Of a DNA stretch of 64,000 bases, positions 10,471-22,612 are shown one piece after another. The notes beneath the pieces are model-generated. The model saw only the letters and a list, made by a program, of their open reading frames with translations. It searched no databases and was not told the origin of the DNA. The number at the start of each line of letters is the position of its first letter. Within the stretch, counting starts at the first letter, position 1. This DNA is from Ridgeia piscesae (taxonomy: Eukaryota; Annelida; Polychaeta; Sabellida; Siboglinidae): contig JAODUO010000651.1 in NCBI GenBank assembly GCA_025642075.2, forward strand, positions 386,001-450,000. The letters are read 5' to 3'. The translations under genes and the position numbers were made by a program.

Positions 10471-12686
10471 TATGTGGTTCTTCTTGTTCCCTGTGGCTGC
10501 TGTGAGACTAGGCATGCTGTTGCTGTATCACTTGCAGTGTTTTTCTTTCCAAAGTTGTCCATCCCTAACACCATTTGTTGTCCATCCTTCATCCTCTCCT
10601 GATTGTTTCAGGAGTGAAGACCTTCCCCATGCAGCCTTCCTATCAGCATGGCATGATAAACAAAAACGTTTATGTTTGTAATAAAGTCTGAATCATTACT
10701 TTTCCATATACAACACACAAACATTGCTGCCTACGTAAAACAGAAAATGCCGATCTGTCCCCACCGGCTTGTTGACCAGACTCCTCCTGTTGACAGCTTT
10801 ATCTGTTGACATGCCAGTGCAGGGTTGATGGCTTGTGTCTGTGACAACTAGTTTTTCCCTCCAGCACGTGACCTGCCAATCATAGAGGGCTGATCTCACC
10901 ACAACACCGAGTTCCGTACCAGTTCGCGGAGTCTCCTATTGTGAGGGTAGCACATGGTTTAGGTTGGCTGTTTTTCGTTACTTTTGTTGATCTAGTACTT
11001 AATTAGTATAGGATGCCCCTCGGTGACATTTCTCACTGCTACTGAGTGTCCAAAAAGTTACGACTCAGGAGTGAAGTAATTTTTGTGGAATCCAGCAGTG
11101 TTGACATTTATATTTATAATTACATGTTTTTAGTAATTATGAAGTTTATAATATTTTGCTGTCAAAAGATTTAGATGGTATTATAATAACGGTGTGCTTG
11201 TTTTATGCAAACACAGCAGATAGAACTACATAATTAATAACAATATAATGCCCATACTGTGGTTGGTGTTATCATTATACACATAAAAGCAGAGGACAGT
11301 TTCCTGACATGTTTATATGAGTTTGACGTTTAGTAAACATGACAATAATTTTAATAGTTTTTGTGATGCTGTCATGTGCATGTTTTCAACATTTGTCACA
11401 AATTATGTAAAATTGTCAGCAGTGAGATGTTTATGTTCTAACCCCTGGTCAGTTACATCCGTGAAGTAGAGAGAGTGAGTCATGCCTTGTTTAACTGGTC
11501 CTCAATAATGGTCATTTCATGATCCACATATATATGGGAACCATCTTGATAAGGTGTCTCGGTAATCTGCATGTTTCATTTACCTGACCATAGACAATGG
11601 CAACCAGAGTGTGCCAAGACATGACTGTATATTTGATATAATTACAATTACAAACATTATTTCAAGTGTGAGTTAATAACTTAGGTAGCAGTGTGGTTTT
11701 TACATAGCTTACACAGAGTAAAGGCATGTGTGTCGCATGTAGCATTTAGCAGTACATGTGTACACACGTCAAGCCCATTGTCAACAAATCGACATGGTGT
11801 ATCTGATATAGGTAGACCACTGTGGCACCATTTATTGACCATGGGACATTCAAGGCCAATATCTAGATTGTTCAATTATGATAGCAATCATAATTGATTG
11901 ATTACAACTGTAACCATTGTAATTGTGTATTGTGACAACGTAATGTTGCAAACCACCAACATAAAGGTATAATTTGTTATCAAACGATACTGAGATTACT
12001 CGTTTGCAGTTTCAAGCAAAACGTACATAGCAATACTAGACAGCTACGGCTGAGAAATTATACTGATTCTAATGTAGTTATGGCTATACACATGGTATGT
12101 TAAGACAAACAACACTACTGGGTACATTAAAACAAATGTTCAGTACTGAGTAGGTTATTGTTTTCATAATTCTTTGTAAAGTTTGTCTTGAAGAAATGGG
12201 CATGTTGTGTTTGTGTAGTTACTGGAGTGCTCTAAGTGTAGTACAAACACAAAACAAGTTAGCAGGCACTGCATAATTATTACCGGTAGTCACATTTTAA
12301 GATAAGCACATAATTAAAATCATGCGCTTCATAGTCTACACCAGCACATTTGAGAGTAATTCTGTAAATGGCTGGTGTCATTTATATATAATATCAGGGT
12401 TCAGAATTTGTCAAATTATTTACTTAAGTAGAAAAAGCATTTAATTTGTCTACAACAATCCACTTGGCCCACAACTACATTTCAAAACCTACTTAACTGT
12501 AAATAACTAACAATATTTACATTTAGATAGTATGTGCTGGTAACTCTGTTAAAGGCAATGAATGCTAGACTGTAGATTTAGCTGAGAAGATCAGTGCTGC
12601 CCCACACACTAACTAAGTTGTCGCACGGACAACAACAACAAGTACCAGTACCTGGTAGTAACAATTTCATTTGTCCGGTGCTAAAT
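10471..12686. other. Intron-like DNA; one weak exon-like site
   Basis: Mostly AT-rich, without genes. A good pyrimidine-rich acceptor (ctcctgattgtttcag at about 10612) precedes a short segment reading KTFPMQPSYQHGMINKN, but the donor is weak and its phase does not fit the other exons, so I do not call it. Confidence 0.3.
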
Positions 12687-12717
12687 CCACTTGTCGCGCG
12701 GGCAAGCGGACAAGTGG
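12687..12717. repeat. Short GC-rich hairpin
   Basis: CCACTTGTC, a 13-base GC-rich loop, then GACAAGTGG: perfect nine-base arms. It sits in a patch that looks like the end of an interspersed element ('ggacaagtggaatttcaaac'). Function unknown. Confidence 0.6.
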
Positions 12718-12742
12718 AATTTCAAACGTTGAATATATACAA

Positions 12743-12745
<3 letters not shown>

Positions 12746-12792
<47 letters not shown>

Positions 12793-12798
12793 GTATAG
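12746..12798. repeat. (TA)n microsatellite
   Basis: TA run with a short TATG tail. Confidence 0.9.
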
Positions 12799-13552
12799 TA
12801 AAGTTCTAAGCAGATAGTGCATAATCCAAAGAGGATTATATACATTACATCTATATTCTATGCCCATGATGCTTTGTGGATTGAGGTAGTGATCCAATAA
12901 TGCTCTGACCAGCAGATAATCACTGTGGCAGGTAGCCATGTCCAGCTGTCCACTACTCAGTGCTGTACTATATCCTCGCTGCCAGAGGGCCATGCAAGGC
13001 CAGTAGATATGGCCAGCTAACGGCTAGTCAGTTGGCCATATTGAACCATTATCACTAATTTGAGTAGATTCCATTCATCCATGGCCAAGCCAATTTCTTG
13101 TCCATCTGTACCAATAACTGCCAGTTGACTGGTCCAGCCCGATGATGGACCGCACTAATGCTGCGGTCGGCTATGTCATCAGGTCAGTATGGGGATGGAC
13201 GTCGTTGTTAGGTGGTCAAATATGTGTAGTTGTCAGGTCAGGTCAGGTCAGGATATTATGGAATTGTGGAGACCCTTTTTTGTACTGAACAAAAATTTAA
13301 TCCCTGTTTCCGATATAAGTGCATCTGAAATTGATGAAATGCAACATATTCAGCTACCTGCATCCACTTCCTGTTTCATAGGCCATCTGGAGTCTGTTAC
13401 TATGAATACTGTAGTCGTGTGAATAATGGTTAAATAATTAATTCACAACATGTGTTTCTGTCATGCATGCATGCATGGCTGAACACCAAAAATAGGAGGG
13501 GATTAATAAATTATTAAATCTCAAATGTGACTGAATTCAAAACATGATATGA

Positions 13553-13590
13553 TATATATACATATATGCATATAATATTTATAATATACA

Positions 13591-13672
<82 letters not shown>

Positions 13673-13712
13673 CCATTATATATATATATATCCATGTATA
13701 TATATATATATA

Positions 13713-13772
<60 letters not shown>
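13553..13772. repeat. Long imperfect (TA)n tract
   Basis: About 220 bases of TA repeats interrupted by CA, AA and CC steps. The poly(Ile-Tyr) frames across it are artefacts. Confidence 0.9.
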
Positions 13773-13773
<1 letters not shown>

Positions 13774-15576
13774 CATATGTTTATATACACACTGTATAGA
13801 TAGGTTCAACTTACAGCTGGTAAAATGGGTTACAGGTTACTATATATACAAATAATGCCCGTCACATCAACAAATAAATACATTTTATGGACATACCTCT
13901 TAAATAACTAATAAAAAGGTGACTTTACTTTAAAGGTTACCCATGACCCATCTCTGTCAGTAGTCTAGACATACAACTATGCACTGGCAGTGAATTCCTC
14001 AGATGGGGCAATGGTTGTAATTATTATGGTGTCTTCATACCATGGGATAAAGGCAGCTATCTCAGGCTGTCACCTACAAAGTCATTTTAAACCCGATTCG
14101 CCTACGACATGACATATTGATACAAGTTGAAAGTCTGGATGAGATACCAAACATTGGAATGTGCTTTCATCCTGGTGCCAATATAAAAGCAAGTGAAAGC
14201 AAGTAAATCTTAACATGTGATAAAGTAGCGTTGTTAAAATTAATGTTCACTGAATAACTGCTCATAAACTCAGATCATTTTAAAGGTTCTTCTCCAATTC
14301 AGTTATTTCATGTACCCACGGGTAGGTCATTTAGGATGTGTTTGTCATGAAAGACCATACCTTCCTAGTGTCCTCAGTGACATGTTATTTTGTCTAAGTA
14401 GAACTCTTAGATGTGTAGTTTTTATAAAATCATGAGTGAAACTAATAAGTTATTTAGTTCTTGCCCAAAAAATCAATTCAAGTTATTTTCAGAAGTGGAA
14501 TCTTCACATCAATGCATCCTCACAGGGGTTGCTGCTGCTGATTATGTCAGTACCAGCTCTTCTCTAACCCTGCCACATCCCTGTCAAAAATTCCTCTTTA
14601 AACAATGAAATCGCCCACGGGGAGTGGCACTGGTCGGCCTCTGGCCAAGTGGTAAATTTGGGTGAGTTCAGCCTCACAGAACTCGTATTACATGCAATGT
14701 TTAGGTCATGAATGGGTCATTATATTGGGAATCCCACTAGTTGTGTATCCATCTTCAAACTGTTCCCACGGCCGATGCAGTAGTGACTGGCAAAGTCAGT
14801 TGATTCAATTGTGTAGTTCGCCTCCGCTCAATCCCCAGCTTTATGGAGACAATCGACCAGGGGTGAGTAATCTAGCTCGACAATCCCTGGCTTATGAGGA
14901 TACATTAATGTGCTATACAGTTATACATACACATGTTTCTGCATGAAGTTATGGGCATTCTTTGCTCTCTCATAAGCCACGTTGTGTGGTCTGACAGTGA
15001 ACTGTTAAAGACCAGCACAGAGTTCTATCTCTTGCACTTGCAACATTACCAGTGAACTGTAAATGTTACAGTGAAATGTTGACACTGATACCACCAGCTG
15101 AGCTGTATAACAACAATTGTGCAATATCTCTTTAGATGCATTATTGAAGCTTTATTTCTCCGAAGCTCCTTTGCATGCGACCAAGCACATCGATAGATCT
15201 CTGTCATTCTTTGAATATCCTGTCTTGTGGTAGGTTCATTGACCCGTCAGATACTTAGCATGTCCTCTGTCATTACACATCGATCCTATTCTCTACATTC
15301 TACACAACTCCACACCTTGAACCGTGCAATCAGCCGGTAGATCTTGTTTTTATTGTCTGGTGCTGGTGATCAGGTAAGCCAGTGTCATTTCAGCATTGTC
15401 CGTGCTTTGAGATTCAGTCTTATCTGTTGCATTGAATGGTTCTGGTATCATTTGGCTTGCCGTGCCTTACTAGGCCACCTGCTCCACTGAAGACACCAGT
15501 GCATAGTGGTCATTACCTTGAGGTGTGGGACATATTTATTTAAACACTCATGGCCCCTTGGCTATTCCGTAAATGA
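13773..15576. other. Intron-like DNA; isolated splice-like sites only
   Basis: No gene supported. There are strong donor-like sites at 14862 (CAGGG|gtgagt) and 15372 (ATCAG|gtaagc). The open segments before them lack clean acceptors or are in the wrong phase relative to the exon chain. Confidence 0.3.
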
Positions 15577-15760
15577 GAAGCGGTGGTCACGCAGTAGAGC
15601 AACGGACTATCATTCCATGGGATAGTGTTTTGATCCCACCTGCGGCCGTTTCGAAACTTAGGCAATTTCATTCACCTCACATTGTCTGTGTCTTTCAGAA
15701 GAGACATGAAAAGGCTGTTGGTCCTTTCTATCTCTCTACGCCGGGGAAGTAAAAGTTCCC
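15577..15760 (+). mobile_element. tRNA-derived SINE-like unit
   Basis: The head reads GGTGGTCACGCAGTAGAGC, resembling a tRNA D-arm/A-box region. About 30 bases later comes GTGTTTTGATCCCACC, a B-box-like motif. The spacing is like that of RNA polymerase III internal promoters. A body (CAATTTCATTCACCTCAC onwards) follows, and part of it recurs near 8432. No poly(A) or simple-repeat tail is obvious, so the 3' limit is approximate. It could instead be a tRNA pseudogene. Confidence 0.45.
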
Positions 15761-16205
15761 ATACTCCTAACCATAATCATAACCCTATTTGTAGAGAAGG
15801 ACAACTCTGAAAACGAAGCTGGACCATACTCTAGCCACAACCATGTGGCTAACATAAGGGATGAACCAACTACAAGAACAGAACAATTGTGTGTGGGTGT
15901 TAACACACCTCTGATGATAATTACACAATCTGTTGTTACATTTGTTGGTTTTTACTGCTATTTGTGACTCATGGAAGTCAAAACTGTCTTTTATTTGACA
16001 TTATCTTGGCACCAGTTCTTTTCTGCCTGGTTCAATTCCGTTTTCCTCTTACTGGGCCTTGGGTGGTGTTTCCATAAGGCTACTGGGTAATGTGGGTATA
16101 TTGTGACGTGTCCACACTCCACACCATCTCAGTCGACGTTTTTGACAGTAGACACGTCTTTGTGTTGTCTGATGTTTCATCTTATTAAATTTCACACTTC
16201 CTTAT

Positions 16206-16318
16206 TGGTCTATTTATGGTCTGTGTATGGTCAGTGTATGGTCAGTATATGGTCAGTGTATGGTCACTGTGTATGGTCTGTATGGTCAGTGTATGGTCAA
16301 TGTATGATCAGTGTATTG
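16206..16318 (+). repeat. 11-bp minisatellite, about 10 units
   Basis: Unit TATGGTCAGTG, with variants in which the last bases change (GTCTG, GTCACTGTG, ATCAG). Not coding. Confidence 0.85.
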
Positions 16319-16872
16319 GATACGCAGGACATTTCTGTAACATCTCATCGATGATTTCACCAAAACTAGATAAAAATGTTGCACAAACAAGACAGCATTT
16401 GATAATGCGTACTTGGTAGGTTTTAATTTGCAAGATTTATTTTAATATTTTTCAATGCTCAATGATCAATGTTAAAATTGTGTTTCTTTTCTCGGAAAGT
16501 TTTTATTGCACTTGTTTGTTTCAAAGTCTATTAATGCAGTCATTTGTAATGATTGCACATGACAGCTTTGGTGTGCAATCATACGTGCATGCTACTTGTA
16601 CTGCATATTTGATATGGGTTTTGCACCCAAATAGTTGATTTCTTTACACAGGTTGCTGTGATGTAGTTAGGCAAATGCATGAGCAGGTTACAGAGCGTCC
16701 ACAGTGGCACACTCTACAGATTACCCAACGCTGAATAACGTCATTTAACCATGTCTGAACAATGTTGTAATTGTCTCAATTAATCTGATAGCACGTTTAC
16801 CTTAGCCTTGGAAGTAAACATTCATTGTTTGTAATCGCTGGTGCATGTTGAAATGTGTGTGAATGTGTACAC

Positions 16873-16876
<4 letters not shown>

Positions 16877-16920
<44 letters not shown>

Positions 16921-16960
16921 TGTGGGTGTGTGGGTGTGTGTGTGTGTGCGTGTGTGTGTG
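16877..16960. repeat. (TG)n microsatellite with GGTGTG interruptions
   Basis: About 84 bases of TG with three GTGTGTGG steps. Confidence 0.95.
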
Positions 16961-19051
16961 CGTACTTGTGGGTGGACATGATGTATATGTATACGCACAT
17001 GTATGTTAAAGATATTCCAAATGGCCAAATATTGCATTAATGCAACAATCTGGTATTTGCCATAACTAACGGTTGGTTCAGCACCTGCTAACCACACCCA
17101 TGCATCCTGATTTCACAAGAAAGCAATTTTTTCTGACTGTGCAGTAACTACAACAATAACTGTTTATCCCGCAGTTGGTTCCCTCTGCTTACTCTACTTT
17201 GCTTGTGGTTAAACGTTTACCTTTGTACAGCGTGGCCAACTTTGTTTTTTCTCACCAAAACCCACTATTTTATATTTCCAAACCACATCCGTAAGCAACC
17301 ACAGAAAGGCGAATAGCACAAGAAATCTTATAGTCAAGATAACTTTAAAACTTCAGAGGACACGTTTTATACATGAAGAAGCTGTATACTCTTGATAAGC
17401 CAATACTTGTCTACTCGATTTCATCATGCTGCGTGACAAGCTTGTTAAACTGTGTTAAAATCGACAGGATAACTTATAAATCTGAGAAGTCAGCCGCTGG
17501 AATACCCTGATGACCTCACTAAATACGTGGACCCATGGCGTGAGAACAGCACGTTTGTTGCTGTACTAATGGATGTTTTAGTGCGCATTATGTGGGTTCC
17601 TTTCTACGGAGGGAGTAGCATAATTATCTCTAATTGCTAGGTATACTTTTATGCTGTCGATGAAGTTGAAGGCTGCATTCAGTCATGGTCCATGTATCAG
17701 TGAAGCATCAGTCACTTCGTTTGGTCTCAATTTCTCTACCTAATGCATCATTCAGTTGGCTACTGATAGCTTACCCTGTAACTTTCAAGGTGGCAGGGCT
17801 GGTTTCAGTTTATTTTGCTGTGATGTGGCACATCCTGCATTGATTTCAACAAATCTAGATGAATCGTAAAGTAATTATTCCTGTGCGTGTGTCCTAATTC
17901 CTTCGCTTGTAATTTTCTACTTCCTGTTCAACTCGCTTTAATGTTACAAACAACTGATTTCAGTCCACCTATGTATGTATGATATATATGGTATGTATGG
18001 TACATACCTTAATATTGGTAAGAACACTAGGTTAATCAGGAATTTTGGAAACAAATTATATGTTACTTAGCTTCCAGAATATTGTAGATTAATCCTTGAA
18101 AGTGGCAGACAATTCGCCTGCAGTGTTTTCACATATTCATTATGGCTTTTAATTATTGCAAAATCTCAATTAAGAAATAAACATTACAGCCCTAAACATA
18201 ACAATAACTACCCTCTCAGAAGTGCAATTTATCAACTTTGGCAGTAAATAATTACTAGTGCTTTTATTCATTTTGGAAACATCCAACATCGCTTTAATAC
18301 TGAAATCTAATAAAAAAATTAAAATAACTATTAAATAAGTTGGTTGATTCATATTTATTCTAAATCTAATACTAAGTGAACATTAAGTTAATATATAAAA
18401 AATTACAAGCTTATCTGGCCATGTGAGAAACCCCCTTCCAATCCCTCTCACTCATTGCCATATGAGATTTCATATAAATTCAATTCAATTCAATAACTGT
18501 ATTTCAGACTGAACAGGCCACATTCATCTGGTACATGTTGCAAAGAACCACCGCTATAATTTTAGAATAGAGTATAAAATTATCTATGTAGTGAAGAAAA
18601 GCGTTATTAAGTTTCTAGTTAACTTTTCCAACTAAGGTTAACTAAATTGTGCATTCTGACCTACTGCTATATGCAGTAGAAAATGTATACAGTTGTTTCG
18701 GTCAAGTATTCACATATAAAGCTTCTTCCAATGTTTACATATATTCTGGAAGTGAATCTTAAGCAATTCACAACCACTTCCATCTCATCAAGAAAATCAG
18801 TAGATCTGTCACATTTCCGCAATATTACTGGGCACTATAATTTCACTAGCAGATGGCAAATTGGCCAAAGCAAATTTGTCCTGGTCATTTTCTCTGCTTG
18901 ACCGTTTGACTGACCAGCCACCTGACCATCATTTTGTCCAGCCTTCACCTACCACGATCAGCTATTAGTGGTCAAACAAATTAAGTGCTTCTGTGAAGAC
19001 GCACCACTTCCAAGACAAATTCCCCCTGTAATTTCCAGAGTGATTTCCCAG
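16961..19051. other. Intron-like DNA up to exon C
   Basis: No gene or long repeat is supported. Bases 18836-18990 (ATGGCAAATTGGCCAAAGCA onwards, many 'tgacc/tggtc' steps) look like a decayed interspersed repeat, but I could not define its ends. Confidence 0.3.
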
Positions 19052-19129
19052 GAAATAATTCACCCTGGCACCAGCGTCACTGGCCCTCCTAGCGACCCAC
19101 AGGAGCTGATGACCCAGCGCTGTCAGCAG
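19052..19129 (+). CDS. Candidate coding exon C
   Basis: A 78-base, 26-codon segment. The left acceptor is good (pyrimidine-rich 'gtgatttcccag') and the donor is good (CAGCAG|gtaatc). GC is about 60%, far above the flanks. The translation includes HPGTSVTGPPSDPQELMTQ, ending RCQQ: a Pro/Gly/Ser-rich linker turning into a polar helix. It starts and ends in phase 0, so it joins exon B, D or E without a frame change. Neither other frame gives an equally good reading between the same sites. I do not recognise the protein. Confidence comes from splice sites, base composition and phase agreement, not from homology. Confidence 0.6.
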
Positions 19130-19790
19130 GTAATCATGCGCAATTGATTTCTCATGTGTGAAACATTCTTCGTGGATTGCGCCGACTCAGTATTCTACCA
19201 GCGTGATGCGTGTTATTTATTTGAACGGCATTAGTCTGTTGATCAACTCAAAATGTCAGCGTTGGACAAAAATGGCCATGTGTCTCCCACGGTGTGCGTG
19301 AAACTCTCATGGCAGTCTAAATATTCTATGTGAAATTCTGTTCTCTAATTTCGTTTCAGCATGACCGTGCTACTCATTTGTTTCTTGCACGACGCATGCA
19401 AATGTTTTCCCAACGGACTGGTGCGTTATTTGTACAGATCACCATATGTATTCACTGTTTAGCTATAGTTGCAAAAACGTGAAGGTCAAAGCTCTTATCT
19501 TCCGCGGCACGCTGGCAGTTTGGATTTTCTTGACACACCGTTCTGTTTACTTAGTCGTAATTGAAATGACATATTCAGATGCATTTATTCATATCGGGGC
19601 TGGAAATTCGGTCTGGAAGCACACGTCTGATTGTTAGTGGCATTTCGATGTGTCTGTGTTTGTCTCTTAATGTCACTAGGGAAAGTTGCAAAGTTCAGTT
19701 TTGTGCAGATGTTGATAAGATGAATGTGTAATGGAGACAGAAGTATGCTCCATCTTCACACAATTGACTGAGTGTCCATTCATTAAAATA
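19130..19790. other. Intron-like DNA, nothing recognised
   Basis: No gene or repeat supported. Confidence 0.35.
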
Positions 19791-20180
19791 AAGGAGGGGG
19801 AGAGGATGGAGAGAGGAGGTAGATAGGAATACGATGGGAGGTGGGAGCATTTAAGAGTAAAGGAGAGTGAGAAAAAAGGATGGAGGGATATTTGGAAAGG
19901 CTTATAGGGGGTACCCCAGGAGGAATGTGAGAATTTGAAGTGGGGAGAAAGAGGAAGGAAGAGAGGAAGAGGGAAGGAGGGAGGGATGGAGGGAGGGAGG
20001 AAGAAAGAGGATTGAGAGATAAGGCATGGGGCAGATACTGAGGCATGGAATGACACAGGACAGGCACGAGGAAGGGAGGGAGAAGGGGTGAAAGGAGGAG
20101 AGTGTGAGATGGTGTTAGGTCCGGGAAGAGAGAGAGAGAGAGAGAGGGAGAGAGAGGAAGGCATGGAGAAAATGGAGAGG
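19791..20180 (+). repeat. Purine-rich tract
   Basis: About 390 bases dominated by GGAGG/GAAAG words on the + strand, including a short pure (GA)n run near 20128-20145. The serine/proline-rich minus-strand frames over it arise from the composition. Long purine tracts can adopt triplex (H-DNA) structure. Confidence 0.8.
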
Positions 20181-20330
20181 GGCATGAGGATGGGATAAAA
20201 GGGTATAATAAAAAGATAGATGGGTTGGGAGAAACAGCTTTTTTGCAGGAGTGAGAAGGTGCATGGGAGATGATAGAGTGGATACGAAGGGATGGGAGGG
20301 GAATGGGGGATCTATGGGGGACTGGGGACA

Positions 20331-21190
20331 AGACAGGTAGAGGGATTATGCCAATTAAGTTACATTATATATATTTTTCTGATTTAGTGCCACCTAACCT
20401 GTCACGTAGGACATCATCAGTGTCAGTGACTTATTGGACAAGACCCTGGAACCTGTCACATAAGAGATGTCCGGTTGACTGAACACTGCTGGGAAACTGC
20501 TGTCAGTCTCTACTTCAGTCCACTCAGCCATGTGCATTCACTAACACATGGCTGGGTGAATGTCATGGCTCAATATTTTCTTGAAATGTTGATTGACTTA
20601 AAAACAACAAGACTGGCAGACTGTGCCAATTTTTTTACTCACTCGTTCAAATAATGTCCCTCAAATCAGGCAGGCAAAAAATTTGATTGCCAGAGGCTGT
20701 TTTATCTTCATGCATGGTTCACAAGGTTTTGCATTTACAATCTGTATTTACTTTTCAACACTGAGACATCTGGCTGACAGTTTTTCACTACATTTGGAAG
20801 TGATGTTACGGCTCCTGAAAATCTTAGTGATAGTGTGCTTGGAATGGTAAAGGTCAAATTCTCCAACTCAAGATTTGACAGTTCTAATGTTTTTCAAGAC
20901 TGCGTAAACTTTGTCTTACACAAGATAACTTATCTCTTTGGTGTGTAGCCTGGCTTTGCATGTGCTCATTGTGCTGTCGAACCTCCCTTTATGGGCACCT
21001 TGATAATGCAGCCATCTTGCAATTAAAGCCTCCATAGTCCCAAATAATCTCTGTAATAGAATTTGGAACTGCTAATACAGTCGCCTGGCTATTGGGGTCA
21101 CTTTTATCCAGTCTGAGGGTGACCTTAATAGAGAGGTTTCACTGTACTCACTATTTCAATTTATCCTGGTTTTTGTACCAATGTCACCAG
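20331..21190. other. Intron-like DNA, nothing recognised
   Basis: No gene supported. The open frame at 20623-20850 ends at a possible donor, but it looks like part of an old repeat. Confidence 0.3.
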
Positions 21191-21194
21191 TCAA

Positions 21195-21595
21195 TTTTTT
21201 CAAGATTTAACAAGATTTAACAAGATTGCCACCTAGAGATTCAACTCTAGATGGCAGGTGGACTAGGAAGCCATTTGGCTTATCGAGAGTCCAACCTATC
21301 TATCTAAGTATACCCGCCCGTCTTAGGTATATGTCGATTTTAATTTTAAATATATTAACACTACTAGCACCTACACAATCAGCTGATAACTGTTCCATTC
21401 GTTTACTGTTCTTTGGGAAAATGAAAATTTTCTAATATCTAGTCTACACTGCTTCTTTGCTAATGTAACTCCATGTCCTCTAGTCCTTCTCTCTTCCTTG
21501 ACTGTGAAAAAAATATTTCTGTCAATATTTTCATATCCATTCAATATTTTAAACACCTCAATCTGATCTCCTCTCAATCTTTTACGGAATTATAG
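21195..21595 (-). mobile_element. LINE 3' end, family L (reverse transcriptase C-terminus)
   Basis: On the minus strand bases 21595-21371 translate to RGDQIEVFKILNGYENIDR, then TRGHG, CRLDIRKFSFSQRTVNEWNS. This is the conserved tail after the reverse transcriptase domain in CR1/L2/Jockey-type non-LTR retrotransposons. After a few stops the terminal peptide IGWTLDKPNGFLVH ... GGNLVKSC and a stop follow (about 21290-21205). The element ends in two copies of the 10-mer AAATCTTGTT. It is 5'-truncated and carries stops, so it is inactive. The same ending occurs on the + strand at 10409-10470. Confidence 0.8.
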
Positions 21596-21787
21596 GTTTT
21601 TTACAAACCAACTATAGATTGTGTTTAAACTATTCATACATCACGGGGAAGCAGCTTTAAATTTCAAATAAGTTAACATACTGGATCACAGAATCATGAC
21701 AGTATTATGAGTATAGATGGAGTACCTGACTCGACAAAAGAACAGGTTATAAGCAGTTTCCCCTATGTGGATGGAGGAGAGAATTAA

Positions 21788-22141
21788 ATGGAAATATCCA
21801 TCAACTTAAATTTCACGTTCATCAGGCAATACTCAAAAGAGTCCCGCACCAATAGTTGCAAAACAAGGAGTGGTTATTCACCACGCATGAGCCCGTATAC
21901 CTATCACCTACCACATACAGATGTTATCAGAGTGACACAAGCTGATGTCACCCTAGCCACGCATGGCTTACAACATTTACATGTAGCAGGGCTTGAGATT
22001 TCACAATCCATACTGGTAGCTTGGCTGGCGAATGGTCCTGACCGTCGGTCTGTCCTTGGAGACCTGCAGCTGAAGAGTATGTATCCTGGTCAAGGAGAAC
22101 ATTGCTGGGAAGTAAGGACCTCATCTACGTACAATTACTAA
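21788..22141 (+). other. 117-codon open frame, not recognised
   Basis: An ATG-initiated frame whose second half (LEISQSILVAWLANGPDRRS, then LQLKSMYPGQGEHCWEV) reads like protein. It lacks a clear acceptor, and the only nearby donor-like site is weak. It may be a fragment of a decayed element. Phase and position do not help to place it in the exon chain. Confidence 0.2.
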
Positions 22142-22525
22142 ATTGTAAAAGTTTAAAAGTTGTATCTCGATTATGATAAGTTTCTTTTTTGTAGGACTGT
22201 ATCTGCAATTGGTCTGGAGTATTGAACAGTGGTTATTAGAAATTAATTAATTAATAACATAAAAGTAAAATCATTATTAAAAATACTATCTTAAATAATA
22301 AGTAACATTTCAAATATTAGGTGCTCAAAAAGTTGATGTTATTTCAGATGAGATGGGAAACATTTTGTCGTCAGAAGTACTGTCCAAACCATCAGAAAAG
22401 CATGAATAACACCAGAGATATTTCTAAGCAAGATAGTTACGCTTATTAGTTATGTATACCCCAAACAGAATTGTTAAAATTCATAACATAACATACAGAC
22501 ACGTGTGCGTTTGTATGTGAGTTGA

Positions 22526-22612
22526 GTGAGTGTGTGTGTGTGCGTGTGCGTGTGCGTGTGCGTGTGCGTGTGCGTGTGCGTGTGCGTGTGCGTGTGCGTG
22601 TGCGTGTGTGTC
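22526..22612 (+). repeat. (GTGTGC)n hexamer microsatellite
   Basis: About 13 units of GTGTGC flanked by GTGTGT. Confidence 0.95.

Noticed and set aside
10613..10676. A short segment after a strong pyrimidine-rich acceptor
   Set aside because: Weak donor, and an immediate in-frame stop in phase 0.
14662..14861. An open segment ending at a strong donor (CAGGG|gtgagt)
   Set aside because: No clean acceptor in the required phase; the start looks like part of an interspersed repeat.
19676..20331. Serine/proline-rich minus-strand frames of 170-180 codons
   Set aside because: They come from the purine-rich tract on the other strand.
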